A stretch of 64,000 nt of DNA from Pseudonocardia sp. ICBG1293. GTDB lineage: Bacteria; Actinomycetota; Actinomycetes; Mycobacteriales; Pseudonocardiaceae. Both the position numbers and the translations under genes were made by a program. Below are positions 1-8,331 of the stretch, one piece after another; the first letter of the stretch is position 1, and every line of letters begins with the position of its first letter. The notes beneath the pieces were generated by a model, which worked only from the letters and a program-made list of their open reading frames with translations, was not told where the DNA came from and did no database searches. The stretch is from assembly GCF_020131355.1 (NCBI RefSeq), contig NZ_JAHLEL010000020.1:86601-150600 (forward strand). Direction: 5' to 3'.

Positions 1-59
1 CACCATGAGCCTCATGATCAGCAGGTCAGGGGCCCGGGAGTGATCGGTCCGGTGCCGCC

Positions 60-281
60 GGACGGGGCGGCTGTTTGGCCCACACCGCGCCCTGCGGTAG
101 CGTTCCCCTCGGTCACCGTAGTTCTGAGTTTCGTGTCTCAAGCGCGCTCGCAGAATGATGATGCGGGCGGACTTGCTGTCTTTGGTGTAGCTGAAGCTGG
201 CTGCCGTCTGGGAATTCCTCTGACCCGGGCAGCCGCACGACGTGGTTGTTCCGTCCGAATGCTGCATGACAAGGAGTCACC
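60..281 (+). promoter_or_regulatory. long untranslated leader of the cold-shock gene
   Basis: No convincing gene lies before the cold-shock ORF, and about 200 nt of comparatively AT-richer sequence precedes it. A strong Shine-Dalgarno AAGGAG (271-276) sits 5 nt before the ATG at 282. Long structured leaders are usual for csp genes, where they control stability and translation at low temperature. The transcription start is not visible to me, so the extent of the leader is inferred. Confidence 0.4.
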
Positions 282-485
282 ATGACCAACGGAACCGTGA
301 AGTGGTTCAACGCCGAGAAGGGCTTCGGCTTCATCGCCCCCGAGGACGGCGGCGCGGACGTCTTCGTCCACTACTCGGCGATCGAGGGCACCGGCTTCAA
401 GGAGCTCCAGGAGAACCAGGCCGTGTCCTACGAGGTCACCCAGGGCGCCAAGGGCCCGCAGGCCTCCTCGGTGTCCCCCCGCTGA
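282..485 (+). CDS. cspA: cold-shock protein, CspA family
   Basis: A 67-aa single cold-shock domain protein, the usual family length. It binds single-stranded RNA or DNA in the cytoplasm and acts as an RNA chaperone. RNP1 (KGFGFI, residues 13-18) and RNP2 (VFVHY, residues 27-31) are both intact, as is the N-terminal GTVKWFN strand. The ATG is fixed by AAGGAG 5 nt upstream. It appears monocistronic: two inverted repeats follow within 75 nt. Assignment to a particular paralogue (A, B and so on) is not possible from sequence alone. Confidence 0.96.
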   Translation: MTNGTVKWFNAEKGFGFIAPEDGGADVFVHYSAIEGTGFKELQENQAVSYEVTQGAKGPQASSVSPR

Positions 486-490
486 CACCC

Positions 491-512
491 CCGCCCGGCC
501 GTGCGGCCGGGC
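491..512 (+). terminator. hairpin after the cold-shock gene
   Basis: An 8-9 bp GC-only inverted repeat (arms 493-501 and 504-512) lies immediately after the stop codon. There is no U-tract, as is common for actinobacterial terminators. Confidence 0.5.
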
Positions 513-527
513 ACTGTTCCTCCGTCC

Positions 528-560
528 GATGGCGGCATCCCCACTGGGGATGCCGCCATC
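528..560 (+). terminator. perfect 15-bp inverted repeat, second hairpin
   Basis: The arms 528-542 and 546-560 are perfectly complementary, with a 3-nt ACT spacer. The repeat sits between the first hairpin and the GTG start of the next gene (590). It could act as a tandem terminator or as a 5'-UTR element of the next gene. Confidence 0.5.
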
Positions 561-589
561 GGCGTGTTCCGGGCCGCTACCGTCGTGCC

Positions 590-2008
590 GTGCCGCTGTC
601 CGCCCGTCAGGCCTCGTTGCTCGGGGCCTGGCTGCCCGGGTACGAGGTCGTGGCCGACCTCGGCTGGGGCCTGGTCGGGACCACCGTGCTGCGGGTCCGC
701 CACGACGGCTCCGACCTCGTCGTGAAGGCCGGCGACGACGCCGACACCCACATCGCCCGTGAGCTGCGCGCCCACCGCGAGTGGCTGGCCCTGCTCGTCG
801 CCCGCGGTCGTGCGCCGGAGCTCCGCCGGGCCGATGCCGACACGAAGCTCCTGGTCACCCGCTACCTGCCCGGGACCCTGGTGCAGGACACACCCGCCGA
901 GCACGAGCCGTCGACCTACCGCGCGGCCGGGGAGCTGCTGGCGCTGCTGCACGACCGGCCCGCCGTCGTCGACGACGGCTACGGCGCCCGGTTGCGCGAC
1001 ACCGTCCTGACCAGGCTCGGGCGTCCGCACCGCATCGCACCCGGGATCCTCGCGCGGCTGCGGGCGGAGGTGAGCGGCTGGCCGGTGCCGGCGGCCCGGC
1101 TCGTCCCCACCCACGGTGACTGGCATCCGCGCAACTGGCTGGCGCACGACGGGGCCGTCGCGATGATCGACCTGGGCCGGGCGGCACTGCGCCCACCGCT
1201 CACCGACCTCGTCCGCCTGGCGTCCCGCCAGTTCCGGTGGGACCCGGCGCTGGAGGCCGCCCACCACGACGGCTACGGCGGCGACCCGCGCGAGCCCGGC
1301 CCGTGGCGCCGCGAATGGGTCGCCGAGGCCGTCGGCACCGCGACCTGGGCCCTGGAGGTCGGCGACGAGCCGTTCGAGGCCCATGGACACCGGATGCTCG
1401 CCGAGGCCTTCCCGGACCAGCGTGGCACGGTGCCCCTCGTCGTCGGTCCGGCCGACTCGTTCGACGACCTCGCGACCCTGCTGGGCCCGAAGCGCGACCC
1501 GGACGCGTCGGTCTGCTGGTGCCTCTCGCACCGCGTGCCCGCGGCCACCAACCGCTCCCTGACCGGCCGGGCCCGGGGCGAGTACGTCCGCGAGCTGACG
1601 ACCCGCGCGGTCGCACCCGGCGTCGTCGCCCACGACGACGGCGAACCGGTCGGCCGGGCCGCCGTCGCGCCCCGCGCGACCCTGCCGTTCGCCCGGTCCC
1701 GCACGATCCCGCACGTCGACGACCTGCCGGTCTGGTCGGTGTGGTGCTTCCGGGTCCGCTCCGGGTACCGCGGACGCGGCATCACACACGCCCTGCTCGC
1801 CGGCGCCGTCGCCTACGCCGCGGCCCGGGGGGCACCGGCGGTCGAGGGCTACCCGGTCGACAACCGGGGCGCCCGGGTCGACCCGACCATGGCCTACGTC
1901 GGCACCCGCGCACTGTTCGAGGCCGGCGGGTTCACCCTCGCGGCGCCGACCACCGGGGTGTCCGGCGGGTTCGGGCGGGTGGTCATGCGGCGGTCGACGT
2001 CCGGCTGA
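590..2008 (+). CDS. aminoglycoside phosphotransferase-like domain fused to a GNAT acetyltransferase
   Basis: About 472 aa from a GTG start (VPLSARQ). Residues 1-280 form an APH/choline-kinase-like phosphotransferase, with the catalytic loop HGDWHPRN at about 175-182 (H-x-D-x4-N) followed by an IDLGR metal-binding segment. Residues from about 283 to the end match a GNAT acetyltransferase, with the acetyl-CoA loop RSGYRGRGITHALL near residue 390. No stop separates the halves. A GTG at 1430 could start the GNAT part alone, so this is either a true fusion or two genes joined by loss of a stop. Substrates are unknown; both folds include antibiotic-modifying enzymes, but resistance cannot be concluded. 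It overlaps lnt tail to tail by 26 bp. Confidence 0.75.
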   Translation: MPLSARQASLLGAWLPGYEVVADLGWGLVGTTVLRVRHDGSDLVVKAGDDADTHIARELRAHREWLALLVARGRAPELRRADADTKLLVTRYLPGTLVQDTPAEHEPSTYRAAGELLALLHDRPAVVDDGYGARLRDTVLTRLGRPHRIAPGILARLRAEVSGWPVPAARLVPTHGDWHPRNWLAHDGAVAMIDLGRAALRPPLTDLVRLASRQFRWDPALEAAHHDGYGGDPREPGPWRREWVAEAVGTATWALEVGDEPFEAHGHRMLAEAFPDQRGTVPLVVGPADSFDDLATLLGPKRDPDASVCWCLSHRVPAATNRSLTGRARGEYVRELTTRAVAPGVVAHDDGEPVGRAAVAPRATLPFARSRTIPHVDDLPVWSVWCFRVRSGYRGRGITHALLAGAVAYAAARGAPAVEGYPVDNRGARVDPTMAYVGTRALFEAGGFTLAAPTTGVSGGFGRVVMRRSTSG

Positions 2009-3506
2009 GCGCCCGGCGTCGCAGCAGGTACCCGGCCACGGCCGCGAGCAGCCCGGCCAGTGCGAGGCCGTGCTCGGACCAGGCACCCCAGCGGGTCGCG
2101 AACGTCAGGCCGGTACGCAGCGGCACCTGCTCGACCAGGGTGTCCGCGGTGTAGAGCCCGGTCTGCGCGACGACGGAGCCGTCGGGGCGGATCACCGCGC
2201 TCGCCCCGGACAGCGCCGCGACGACCGCCGCCCGGCCGTGCTCGACGGCCCGCAGCCGCGACATCGCGAGGTGCTGCCAGGTCATCTCGCCGCGCCCGTA
2301 CCAGGCGTTGTTGGTCGGGATCACCAGCAGGGAGCCGCCGTCGGCGACGCCGTCCCGCAGCACGTGGTCGTAGGCGGTCTCGTAGCAGATCGCCGCCGCC
2401 ACCCGGGTGCCCGCGACGGGCAGGACCCCGGGCGCCGTACCCGGGGTGAAGTCGGCCAGCGCGACGAACGGGGTCAGGTACTGCGTGACCGACCGCAGCG
2501 GGATGCGCTCGCCGAACGGCACGAGCTCCTGCTTGGCGTAGCGCTCCCCCACCCCGGTGCCCGGGTTCCACACGGCCACCGCGTTCTCGGTGTCGGTCGC
2601 GCCCGCCTCGTAGCCGGCGCCGATCAGGAACGGCACGCCGAGCGCGTCGACGACCCGGTCGACCGCCGGGTCGACGCCGTCGGTGGACAGCGAGCTCTCC
2701 GGCCACACGACGAGGTCGGGCCGCGGCACCGCGCCGGACCGGACCCGGTCGATCAACACGGAGGTCTCGGCGAGGCTGTTCGCGCGCAGGGTCCTACCGG
2801 CGGTGAACAGGCCGAGCCCGATGTCGGGGGCGTTGCCCTGCACGACCGCGACGGTGCGGGTGCCGTCCTGCGCGTCGACGGGCGGGGTGGGCACCGCGAG
2901 CAGCACGAGCACGATCGCCGCGACCGGGACGAGGCCGACGACCCGGCGGGGACGCTGCAGGAACGCCGCCACGCAGAACCCGGCCGCGACCACCGCGACC
3001 GACACCAGCGGGGCCCCGCCGATCGCGGCCAGCGGCAGGAACGGCCCCTCGACCTGCCCGAACGCGACCCGGCCCCAGGGGAAGCCGTTGAGCGGGAACC
3101 GGCTCTGCACCCATTCCTGCGCGGTGAACGCGAGCGCACCCCACACCGGCGCGGCGGGCAGCCGGGCGGCCAGGGCCACGAGCGCCCCACCCAGCGCCGG
3201 GAACCCCGCCATCACCAGCGACAGCCCCACCCACGGGAACGGGCCGTAGTCGCGGCCGAGGAACTCCTGGATCCACGTCAGGTGCGCCAGGTAGAAGGCG
3301 AACCCGAACACCGCCCCCAGCCATGCGGCCCGACGCACCCGGACCCCGGACAGCGCCCACCAGAGCAGCGCGAACGCCACGATCGCGGTCCACCACACGG
3401 TCCGGGGCGGGAACGCCAGGTGCAGCAGGACCCCGCCCACGACGACCGCCGCGATCCGCAGCGCGAGTGCCTTCACCACGGGGTCAGCATGATCCGGTCG
3501 CTGCAC
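1983..3506 (-). CDS. lnt: apolipoprotein N-acyltransferase
   Basis: A 507-aa polytopic membrane enzyme that transfers the third acyl chain to the N-terminal Cys of lipoproteins. The N-terminal third is a series of membrane helices. The C-terminal part is a nitrilase fold with the catalytic triad visible: Glu in VVWPESS, Lys in YAKQELVPFGE and Cys in AAICYETAYD. A final membrane helix (LALAGLLAAVAGYLL) closes the protein. The listed GTG start overlaps the upstream mannosyltransferase by 23 bp; an in-frame GTG at 3479, 5 nt after that gene's stop, is an alternative. Actinobacteria often keep lnt beside polyprenol-mannose genes (Ppm1/Lnt), which fits the neighbour. Confidence 0.93.
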   Translation of the reverse strand: MQRPDHADPVVKALALRIAAVVVGGVLLHLAFPPRTVWWTAIVAFALLWWALSGVRVRRAAWLGAVFGFAFYLAHLTWIQEFLGRDYGPFPWVGLSLVMAGFPALGGALVALAARLPAAPVWGALAFTAQEWVQSRFPLNGFPWGRVAFGQVEGPFLPLAAIGGAPLVSVAVVAAGFCVAAFLQRPRRVVGLVPVAAIVLVLLAVPTPPVDAQDGTRTVAVVQGNAPDIGLGLFTAGRTLRANSLAETSVLIDRVRSGAVPRPDLVVWPESSLSTDGVDPAVDRVVDALGVPFLIGAGYEAGATDTENAVAVWNPGTGVGERYAKQELVPFGERIPLRSVTQYLTPFVALADFTPGTAPGVLPVAGTRVAAAICYETAYDHVLRDGVADGGSLLVIPTNNAWYGRGEMTWQHLAMSRLRAVEHGRAAVVAALSGASAVIRPDGSVVAQTGLYTADTLVEQVPLRTGLTFATRWGAWSEHGLALAGLLAAVAGYLLRRRALSRTSTAA

Positions 3507-4904
3507 CGGCCCGCGCCCGGGTCCGCGCGAGCACCGCCACCACCACCGCGACGACGAGCAGCGCCCCTGCGTAGGCGGCGACGAGCAGCGCCGGCCGGCC
3601 GGAGAAGTCCCCGGCGAGCGGTGGCAGCAGCACCGCGAACACCGCGACGACCCCGGTCAGCACCGTCCGCGCCCGCGGCGGGAGCGGCACGCAGGCCAGC
3701 GGGGTCAGCGCCCACAGCAGGTACCACGGGTGCAGCACCGGCCCGAGCACGACAACGGCACCGAGCACCAGGCCGAGCGCCGCCGTCGCACCGGTCCGGC
3801 CCCGGGCCTGTGCCACGAGCACCCCGGCGACGAGCACCGCGGCGAGCACCGTCCCGGCGGCGAGCGCCGCCCCCAGCGCCGCGGCCGGGTCGGCGCCGAG
3901 CAGGCCCGCGAGCGCCGCGGCCCAGTTGGACGGCGCCATCCAGCTGAACAGCTGCCCGGGCGCGGAGACCGCCCCGAGCCAGCTCCCCCCGCCGGCGTCG
4001 ACGGCCGACACCGCGAGCGCGACCGCCACGGACACCCCCGCGACCGCCGCGACCGCCGCCCACCGGTGGGCACGGCCGGGCGCGGACCGGGCCGCGGCGA
4101 CCGCCAGGACCACCAGACCGGCCGCCGCGGGGGCCTTCACCAGCGCCCCCAGCGCGACGAGCGCGGTGCCGGCGACGAGCGCCGCCCGCGACCCGCGCTG
4201 CGCGGTGGCGAGCCCCACGAGCACCAGCGCGAGCATCGGCCCGTCGTTGTGCATGCCGCCGAGGAGGTGCCAGAGCACCAGCGGGTTCGCGACCCCCCCC
4301 TGACCAGCGCCGTCCCGGGCGGGACCCCGTGCGCGCGGGCCAGGCGCACCACGGCCCACGCCATCCCCGCCACCGCGACGACGGCGAGCAACCGGTACGC
4401 CGCCACCCCGGCGACCACCCCGTCCCCGGCGACGGCGGCGACCGCCCTCTGCCACAGGTCGGTCACCGGCCCGTACGGCGACGGTGTCTCCCGCCAGTAG
4501 CCGTCGACCCGTGCGAGGACCGGTGATCCGGCGGGCAGCCCGGCCGCGGGCCCGACGCGGTGCGGGTCGGCCCCGCCGAGCGCGACCATCCCCTGGGCCA
4601 GGTAGCTGTACACGTCACGGGAGAACAGCGGCGGCGCGACGAGCAGCGGGGCGCCCCAGGCGAGCAGCACCCGTACCGCCCGTGCCGGGGCCACCGGTGT
4701 GCGCACCAGTTGCAGCCAGGCCACGACGACCAGCCCCATCCCGGTCACCGCGACGCCGAGCGCGACCGGCGACCCGGGCCGGAGCACCACCGCCCAGGCG
4801 CCGCCCGTCAGCAGCACCGCCCCGGCGGCGCCGAGCACCGTCGGCACGGCCCCGGCGGCCCCGATCGCGGGCGGTGCCGGGGCCGGGCGGTCCTCCTCCC
4901 CCAC
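3484..4904 (-). pseudogene. polyprenol-phosphomannose-dependent mannosyltransferase (MptB/DUF2029-like), frameshifted
   Basis: Two frames together give one GT-C membrane mannosyltransferase of about 473 aa. The N-terminal part starts at GTG 4904 and carries RDVYSYLAQG and a WRETPSPYGP loop. It runs to VPPGTALVR and then loses frame in a run of eight C (4293-4300, G8 on the coding strand). The other frame continues with ANPLVLWHLLGGMHNDG and several membrane helices to TGSC at 3484. One extra G (G9), or two fewer (G6), restores a single ORF. Such enzymes add mannose to lipomannan or related polymers at the outer face of the membrane. The start lies 8 nt after the upstream stop, so it is part of that operon. 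Either a sequencing error or a real or phase-variable break is possible. Confidence 0.85.
4293..4300. other. C8 homopolymer at the frameshift point
   Basis: The run of eight C on the + strand lies exactly where the two mannosyltransferase frames meet. Outside this run both halves read cleanly, so it is the single site that decides whether the gene is intact. Confidence 0.8.
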
Positions 4905-4912
4905 GGCCGGGG

Positions 4913-6943
4913 TCAGGCGGTCGGGCCCGCCGGACCGTCGGACGCCTGGAGCGCCCCGGCGGGGAGCCGGTCGGCACCCCAGCTGCGCTCGATGTAGCCG
5001 ACGATCGTGGCGATGTCCTCGGCGGGCACCCGCTCGGGCTCGCCGTGCTCCAGCGGGTCGCCGTGGAAGATGTAGAGCCTCGACGCGAACTGGTCGAACG
5101 GCAGCGACGCCTCGCCGAACCGTTCCCCGTTGCCCGCCGTCGAGACGACCACGCCGTCGCCCCAGTCCTGCCCGCTGTCGTTGTTCGGGTTGTAGAAGTA
5201 CACCCGCATCACGTCGTTCGGGTCCGGTGCGACCCGCAGGACGGCGATGGCGTGCCAGCCGACGTAGCGGGCGGCGCTGTCGGTGACCGCGATGCCCGCG
5301 GGCTGCGGGTGGATGAGCGGCGGCCCGCCGTTGTAGCCGGGGTGGTAGCCGGCGTGGAACTGGCGCAGGAACGCGTCGAGGTCGGTGAGGTTGCCCGTCT
5401 CGACGTCGACGTTGATGTGGAACCCGCGGGCCGCCCACCAGCCGTGGAACTCCGGGTTGACCCAGCGGTGCGGGTCCCCGGGGCGGTCCGCGCAGCGGCG
5501 GCCCATCTCGGCGTAGATCCGGTCCAGGTGCGGCACGACGACCAACGACACCGGGTCGAGGTCGATCGGCAGCTTCTCCGCGACCCCGGCCCCGCTCTCG
5601 GTCGAGGAGATCCGCTGCCCCTCGAAGTGCATGACGATCTCGTCGTCGCGGGCGGCCCAGACGACCATCTGCAGCAGGTAGTCCGGGTCGTTGTAGGCCC
5701 ACATCGACAGGGCGCGCGCCGACTGGCAGGTGGGGTTGTCGCCCTGCCCCACGCCGAGCGGCTGGCCCAGCATCGACAGCACACCGGCCAGCAGCCGGAC
5801 CTCGGGCTCGGGCTGCTCGCCGAACGCCGCGACCAGGCGCTGCCGGGCCGCCGGACCGATCTCGAGCGCGATCTGGCGCCACAGACCGGGCACCACCGGC
5901 GGCTCGTAGAGGATGCCGCGGTCGAGCAGCAGCGACAGGCCGTAGATGCACTGCGCGGTGTGCGGGGTGACCGCCTCCTCGATCAGACGGTGGACCAGGT
6001 CACGGAAGCGCAGCAGGCAGTTCTTGCCGGTGTCGGACAGCCCGAGCGCCTCGGCGAGCAGGTAGTCGCTCTCGTGCCGCAGGAACTGCAGCAGCTCCGC
6101 GTGGTACGGCGACACCAGCCCGGTGTCGTGCATGGCCCGGGCGAACCCGGCGGCCTCGTACTGCAGACCGCCGGTGTCCATCGCCTCCAGCCGGGACCGG
6201 AACACGTCGATGCCCGGGTCCTCGCGGCTCGCCTCGGTGGTCCCGAACAGGGCGGTGATCAGCCGGTCGAGCCCCTGACCGGAGGACAGGTCGACGCTCG
6301 GGTCCCCGCGCCACACCGACAGCCGGGTGATCAGTGACGACACCTGGTCGACCTGGATCGGCCGCTGGCGCAGGATCCGCCAGATCTCGTCCACCAGCTT
6401 GTCCAGGACGCTGTCGTAGCCGATGCCCTCGGCGATGTGGCGGAACAGGTCGCGGATCATCTGGGCCGTCCGGCCCTCGTGGACCCGCTCCGCCTCGGTC
6501 GGCGGGGTGAACAGCAGCTCGAGGTTCATCGCCAGCACCTGGGACAGGAACTGCCGGGCGTCCTCGGCCGAGATCCCCGGGTGCTCGTACTCCCCCAGGG
6601 CGACCGCGAGCATCCGCAGCTCGCTGGTCGCCTCCATCACCACGGTGTCGGCGACGCCGCTGTGCAGCCCGGCCCCGACGAAGGCCGGGACCAGGATGTC
6701 CGGCTGTGCCCAGTCGGTGCCGGCGAACACGCCGGCGTCCTCCAGTTCGCGGGCGCGGGCCTGCACGGCGGCGGGCCCTCCGTCCTGCAGCAGGACACGG
6801 CGGAGCTGCTCCAGGACCCTGCGGATCTTCGTCGTCTTACCGAAGTCCGGGGTCCTGGCCAGGTCCCGGGTGGCGTCGTCGAGCGAGACCAGGCGCCTGT
6901 CCAGCACGGAGGTCCCACTCGCGACGTCGACGGTCGGTTTCAC
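4913..6943 (-). CDS. large protein of unknown family with C-terminal papain-like cysteine peptidase domain
   Basis: 676 aa from GTG 6943, chosen because GAGGGA lies 6 nt upstream. I do not recognise the family. Residues 1 to about 390 look alpha-helical, with no motif I can name. The C-terminal part shows Q400 and C406 in GVGQGDNPTCQSARALSMW, H564 in YVGWHAIAVL and N585 in VYFYNPNNDSGQDWGDG. The Gln-to-Cys distance (6) and the Cys/His/Asn order match the papain fold (Q19, C25, H159, N175), and the Gly/Trp-rich stretch after Asn resembles that of papain. There is no signal peptide or membrane helix, so it is probably cytoplasmic. It sits 47 bp after an ATP-grasp gene and 8 bp before the mannosyltransferase. 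The domain call is by motif reading only. Confidence 0.7.
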   Translation of the reverse strand: MKPTVDVASGTSVLDRRLVSLDDATRDLARTPDFGKTTKIRRVLEQLRRVLLQDGGPAAVQARARELEDAGVFAGTDWAQPDILVPAFVGAGLHSGVADTVVMEATSELRMLAVALGEYEHPGISAEDARQFLSQVLAMNLELLFTPPTEAERVHEGRTAQMIRDLFRHIAEGIGYDSVLDKLVDEIWRILRQRPIQVDQVSSLITRLSVWRGDPSVDLSSGQGLDRLITALFGTTEASREDPGIDVFRSRLEAMDTGGLQYEAAGFARAMHDTGLVSPYHAELLQFLRHESDYLLAEALGLSDTGKNCLLRFRDLVHRLIEEAVTPHTAQCIYGLSLLLDRGILYEPPVVPGLWRQIALEIGPAARQRLVAAFGEQPEPEVRLLAGVLSMLGQPLGVGQGDNPTCQSARALSMWAYNDPDYLLQMVVWAARDDEIVMHFEGQRISSTESGAGVAEKLPIDLDPVSLVVVPHLDRIYAEMGRRCADRPGDPHRWVNPEFHGWWAARGFHINVDVETGNLTDLDAFLRQFHAGYHPGYNGGPPLIHPQPAGIAVTDSAARYVGWHAIAVLRVAPDPNDVMRVYFYNPNNDSGQDWGDGVVVSTAGNGERFGEASLPFDQFASRLYIFHGDPLEHGEPERVPAEDIATIVGYIERSWGADRLPAGALQASDGPAGPTA

Positions 6944-6990
6944 ACGGCTTCCCTCGTTCGGGCTCCACGTCCGTGGGCGGGTACCCGCCC

Positions 6991-8232
6991 TCAGACGTAG
7001 AAGTCGAGTTCTTCCTGCTTCTTCAACAGATCGCGCATCCGGTAGGGGTCGTCCCCGAAGAAGTACAGCAGACCCCAGTGGGTGCCGAACGCGGTCCTCT
7101 TGGTCACCGTCTCCTCGACCGGCGACGTGAGGTCGTGCGACTCGTAGTAGTCGTCGTCCTCGGTCTCCTCGGGGATCTGCAGGCTGCTGACGACGCGGCG
7201 GCGCGGGTAGACGCCGAAGCAGCCCGCGACACCGGAGGCACCCTCGACCTCCTTCGGGAAGAAGGCGTCGATCTCCTCCTCGGTGGTCTTCGGGTCGAAC
7301 GCCAGCACGAGGCCCTGGTAGGCGTTGAACCCGTAGGAGCGCTCGAGCAGCTCGAAGACCTTGAAGCCCGGCGGCCGGTAGGCGACCTCGCCGAAGTACA
7401 TCTCGCCGTCGGAGGTGACGAAGTACTCCGGGTGGACGAAGCCGAACTCGATGTCGAAGGTCTTGATCAGCTTCTCGATCTGGGCGGTGATCGCGGGCCG
7501 GTACTTCTCCAGCTCCGGGGTCGCCGGCACGAACACCGAGTAACCGAGGGTGACGTACTCGGAGATGTTGAGAAACTTGATCTTGCCGTTGTGCACCCAC
7601 GCCTCGACCGCGAACTCCCACCCGTCGAGGTGGGACTCCATCAGGAGCGGGAACTCCTCGTCCGGGATGTTGTCGATGTCCTCGTAGGTGCGCACCACCC
7701 GGTGCCCGAGGCAGCCCGCCTTGTCGAACGCCTTGATGTGGATCGGGTCGTTCGGGTCGCCGTCGAGCTTCAGCAGGGTCTGGTTGACACGCTTGAGGAA
7801 ACGGACGATGTCGTCACGGTCGTGGGCCTCCTCGAAGATGCCCACCCGGATTCCGCCGAGCTGCGCCCGGCGCTTCATCAGTGCCTTGTCCCGGAGCAGC
7901 ATCGCCTGGCCGAACAGCCGCGGGTTGTCGAGCAGCACCGAATTGATGGCACCGGCCCATTCCACCGTTTCCTCGAACAGCGGGATGGCGACGTCGACCC
8001 CCATCTCCTGCAACGTCTCCGCGATCTCCATCGAGCGGTCGTTCAGCCGCTCGAAGTTCCACGGGACGTACGGGATCTCGTGCTCCCTGCAATATTCCTC
8101 GGCCCAGTCCGGGGCGACGACGACATAGCGGCGATCGAAGCGGTCGATCGCCTCCACCGCACTGAGACTCCAACCGAGAAGAGCGACGTATCCCTTTTCC
8201 GGATTCTTGGTGGCTGAGTCGGACCGAGGCAT
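6991..8232 (-). CDS. ATP-grasp domain protein (probable carboxylate-amine/peptide ligase)
   Basis: 413 aa from the ATG at 8232 (MPRSDSATKN), supported by GGGAGG about 10 nt upstream; an in-frame ATG at 8286 would add 18 residues. The N-terminal lobe starts GYVALLGWSLSAVEAI (pre-ATP-grasp, nucleotide-like). The central lobes carry LLMESHLDGWEFAVEAWV, and the metal-binding end reads GEMYFGEVAYRPPG (E-x-x-x-R), typical of ATP-grasp ligases that form amide bonds via an acyl phosphate. Neither the substrate nor the amine partner can be read. It is 47 bp upstream of the papain-like protein and 99 bp downstream of the WhiA-like gene on the same strand. An operon is likely. Confidence 0.85.
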   Translation of the reverse strand: MPRSDSATKNPEKGYVALLGWSLSAVEAIDRFDRRYVVVAPDWAEEYCREHEIPYVPWNFERLNDRSMEIAETLQEMGVDVAIPLFEETVEWAGAINSVLLDNPRLFGQAMLLRDKALMKRRAQLGGIRVGIFEEAHDRDDIVRFLKRVNQTLLKLDGDPNDPIHIKAFDKAGCLGHRVVRTYEDIDNIPDEEFPLLMESHLDGWEFAVEAWVHNGKIKFLNISEYVTLGYSVFVPATPELEKYRPAITAQIEKLIKTFDIEFGFVHPEYFVTSDGEMYFGEVAYRPPGFKVFELLERSYGFNAYQGLVLAFDPKTTEEEIDAFFPKEVEGASGVAGCFGVYPRRRVVSSLQIPEETEDDDYYESHDLTSPVEETVTKRTAFGTHWGLLYFFGDDPYRMRDLLKKQEELDFYV

Positions 8233-8331
8233 GGAAGAGCAACCTCCCGATTTCGATGAATTAACGTGGCGAATGCTTGAGTCCACACCGTACCCCGAGT
8301 ACGCCGCAGCGGCGGATCGTGGCGGTGGGAC

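Noticed and set aside
1..40. Possible IS end at the window start (ATGATC-rich stretch)
   Set aside because: Only a short resemblance to IS5-type upstream sequence; no repeat partner or transposase is present.
428..2086. Long minus-strand ORF opposite the fusion gene
   Set aside because: It is a high-GC shadow frame; the product is Arg/Gly/Pro/Asp repeats without domains, and the + strand has clear enzyme motifs.
4484..6337. 617-codon + frame opposite the papain-like gene
   Set aside because: Composition is that of a shadow, and the minus strand has the coherent protein with an upstream ribosome site.
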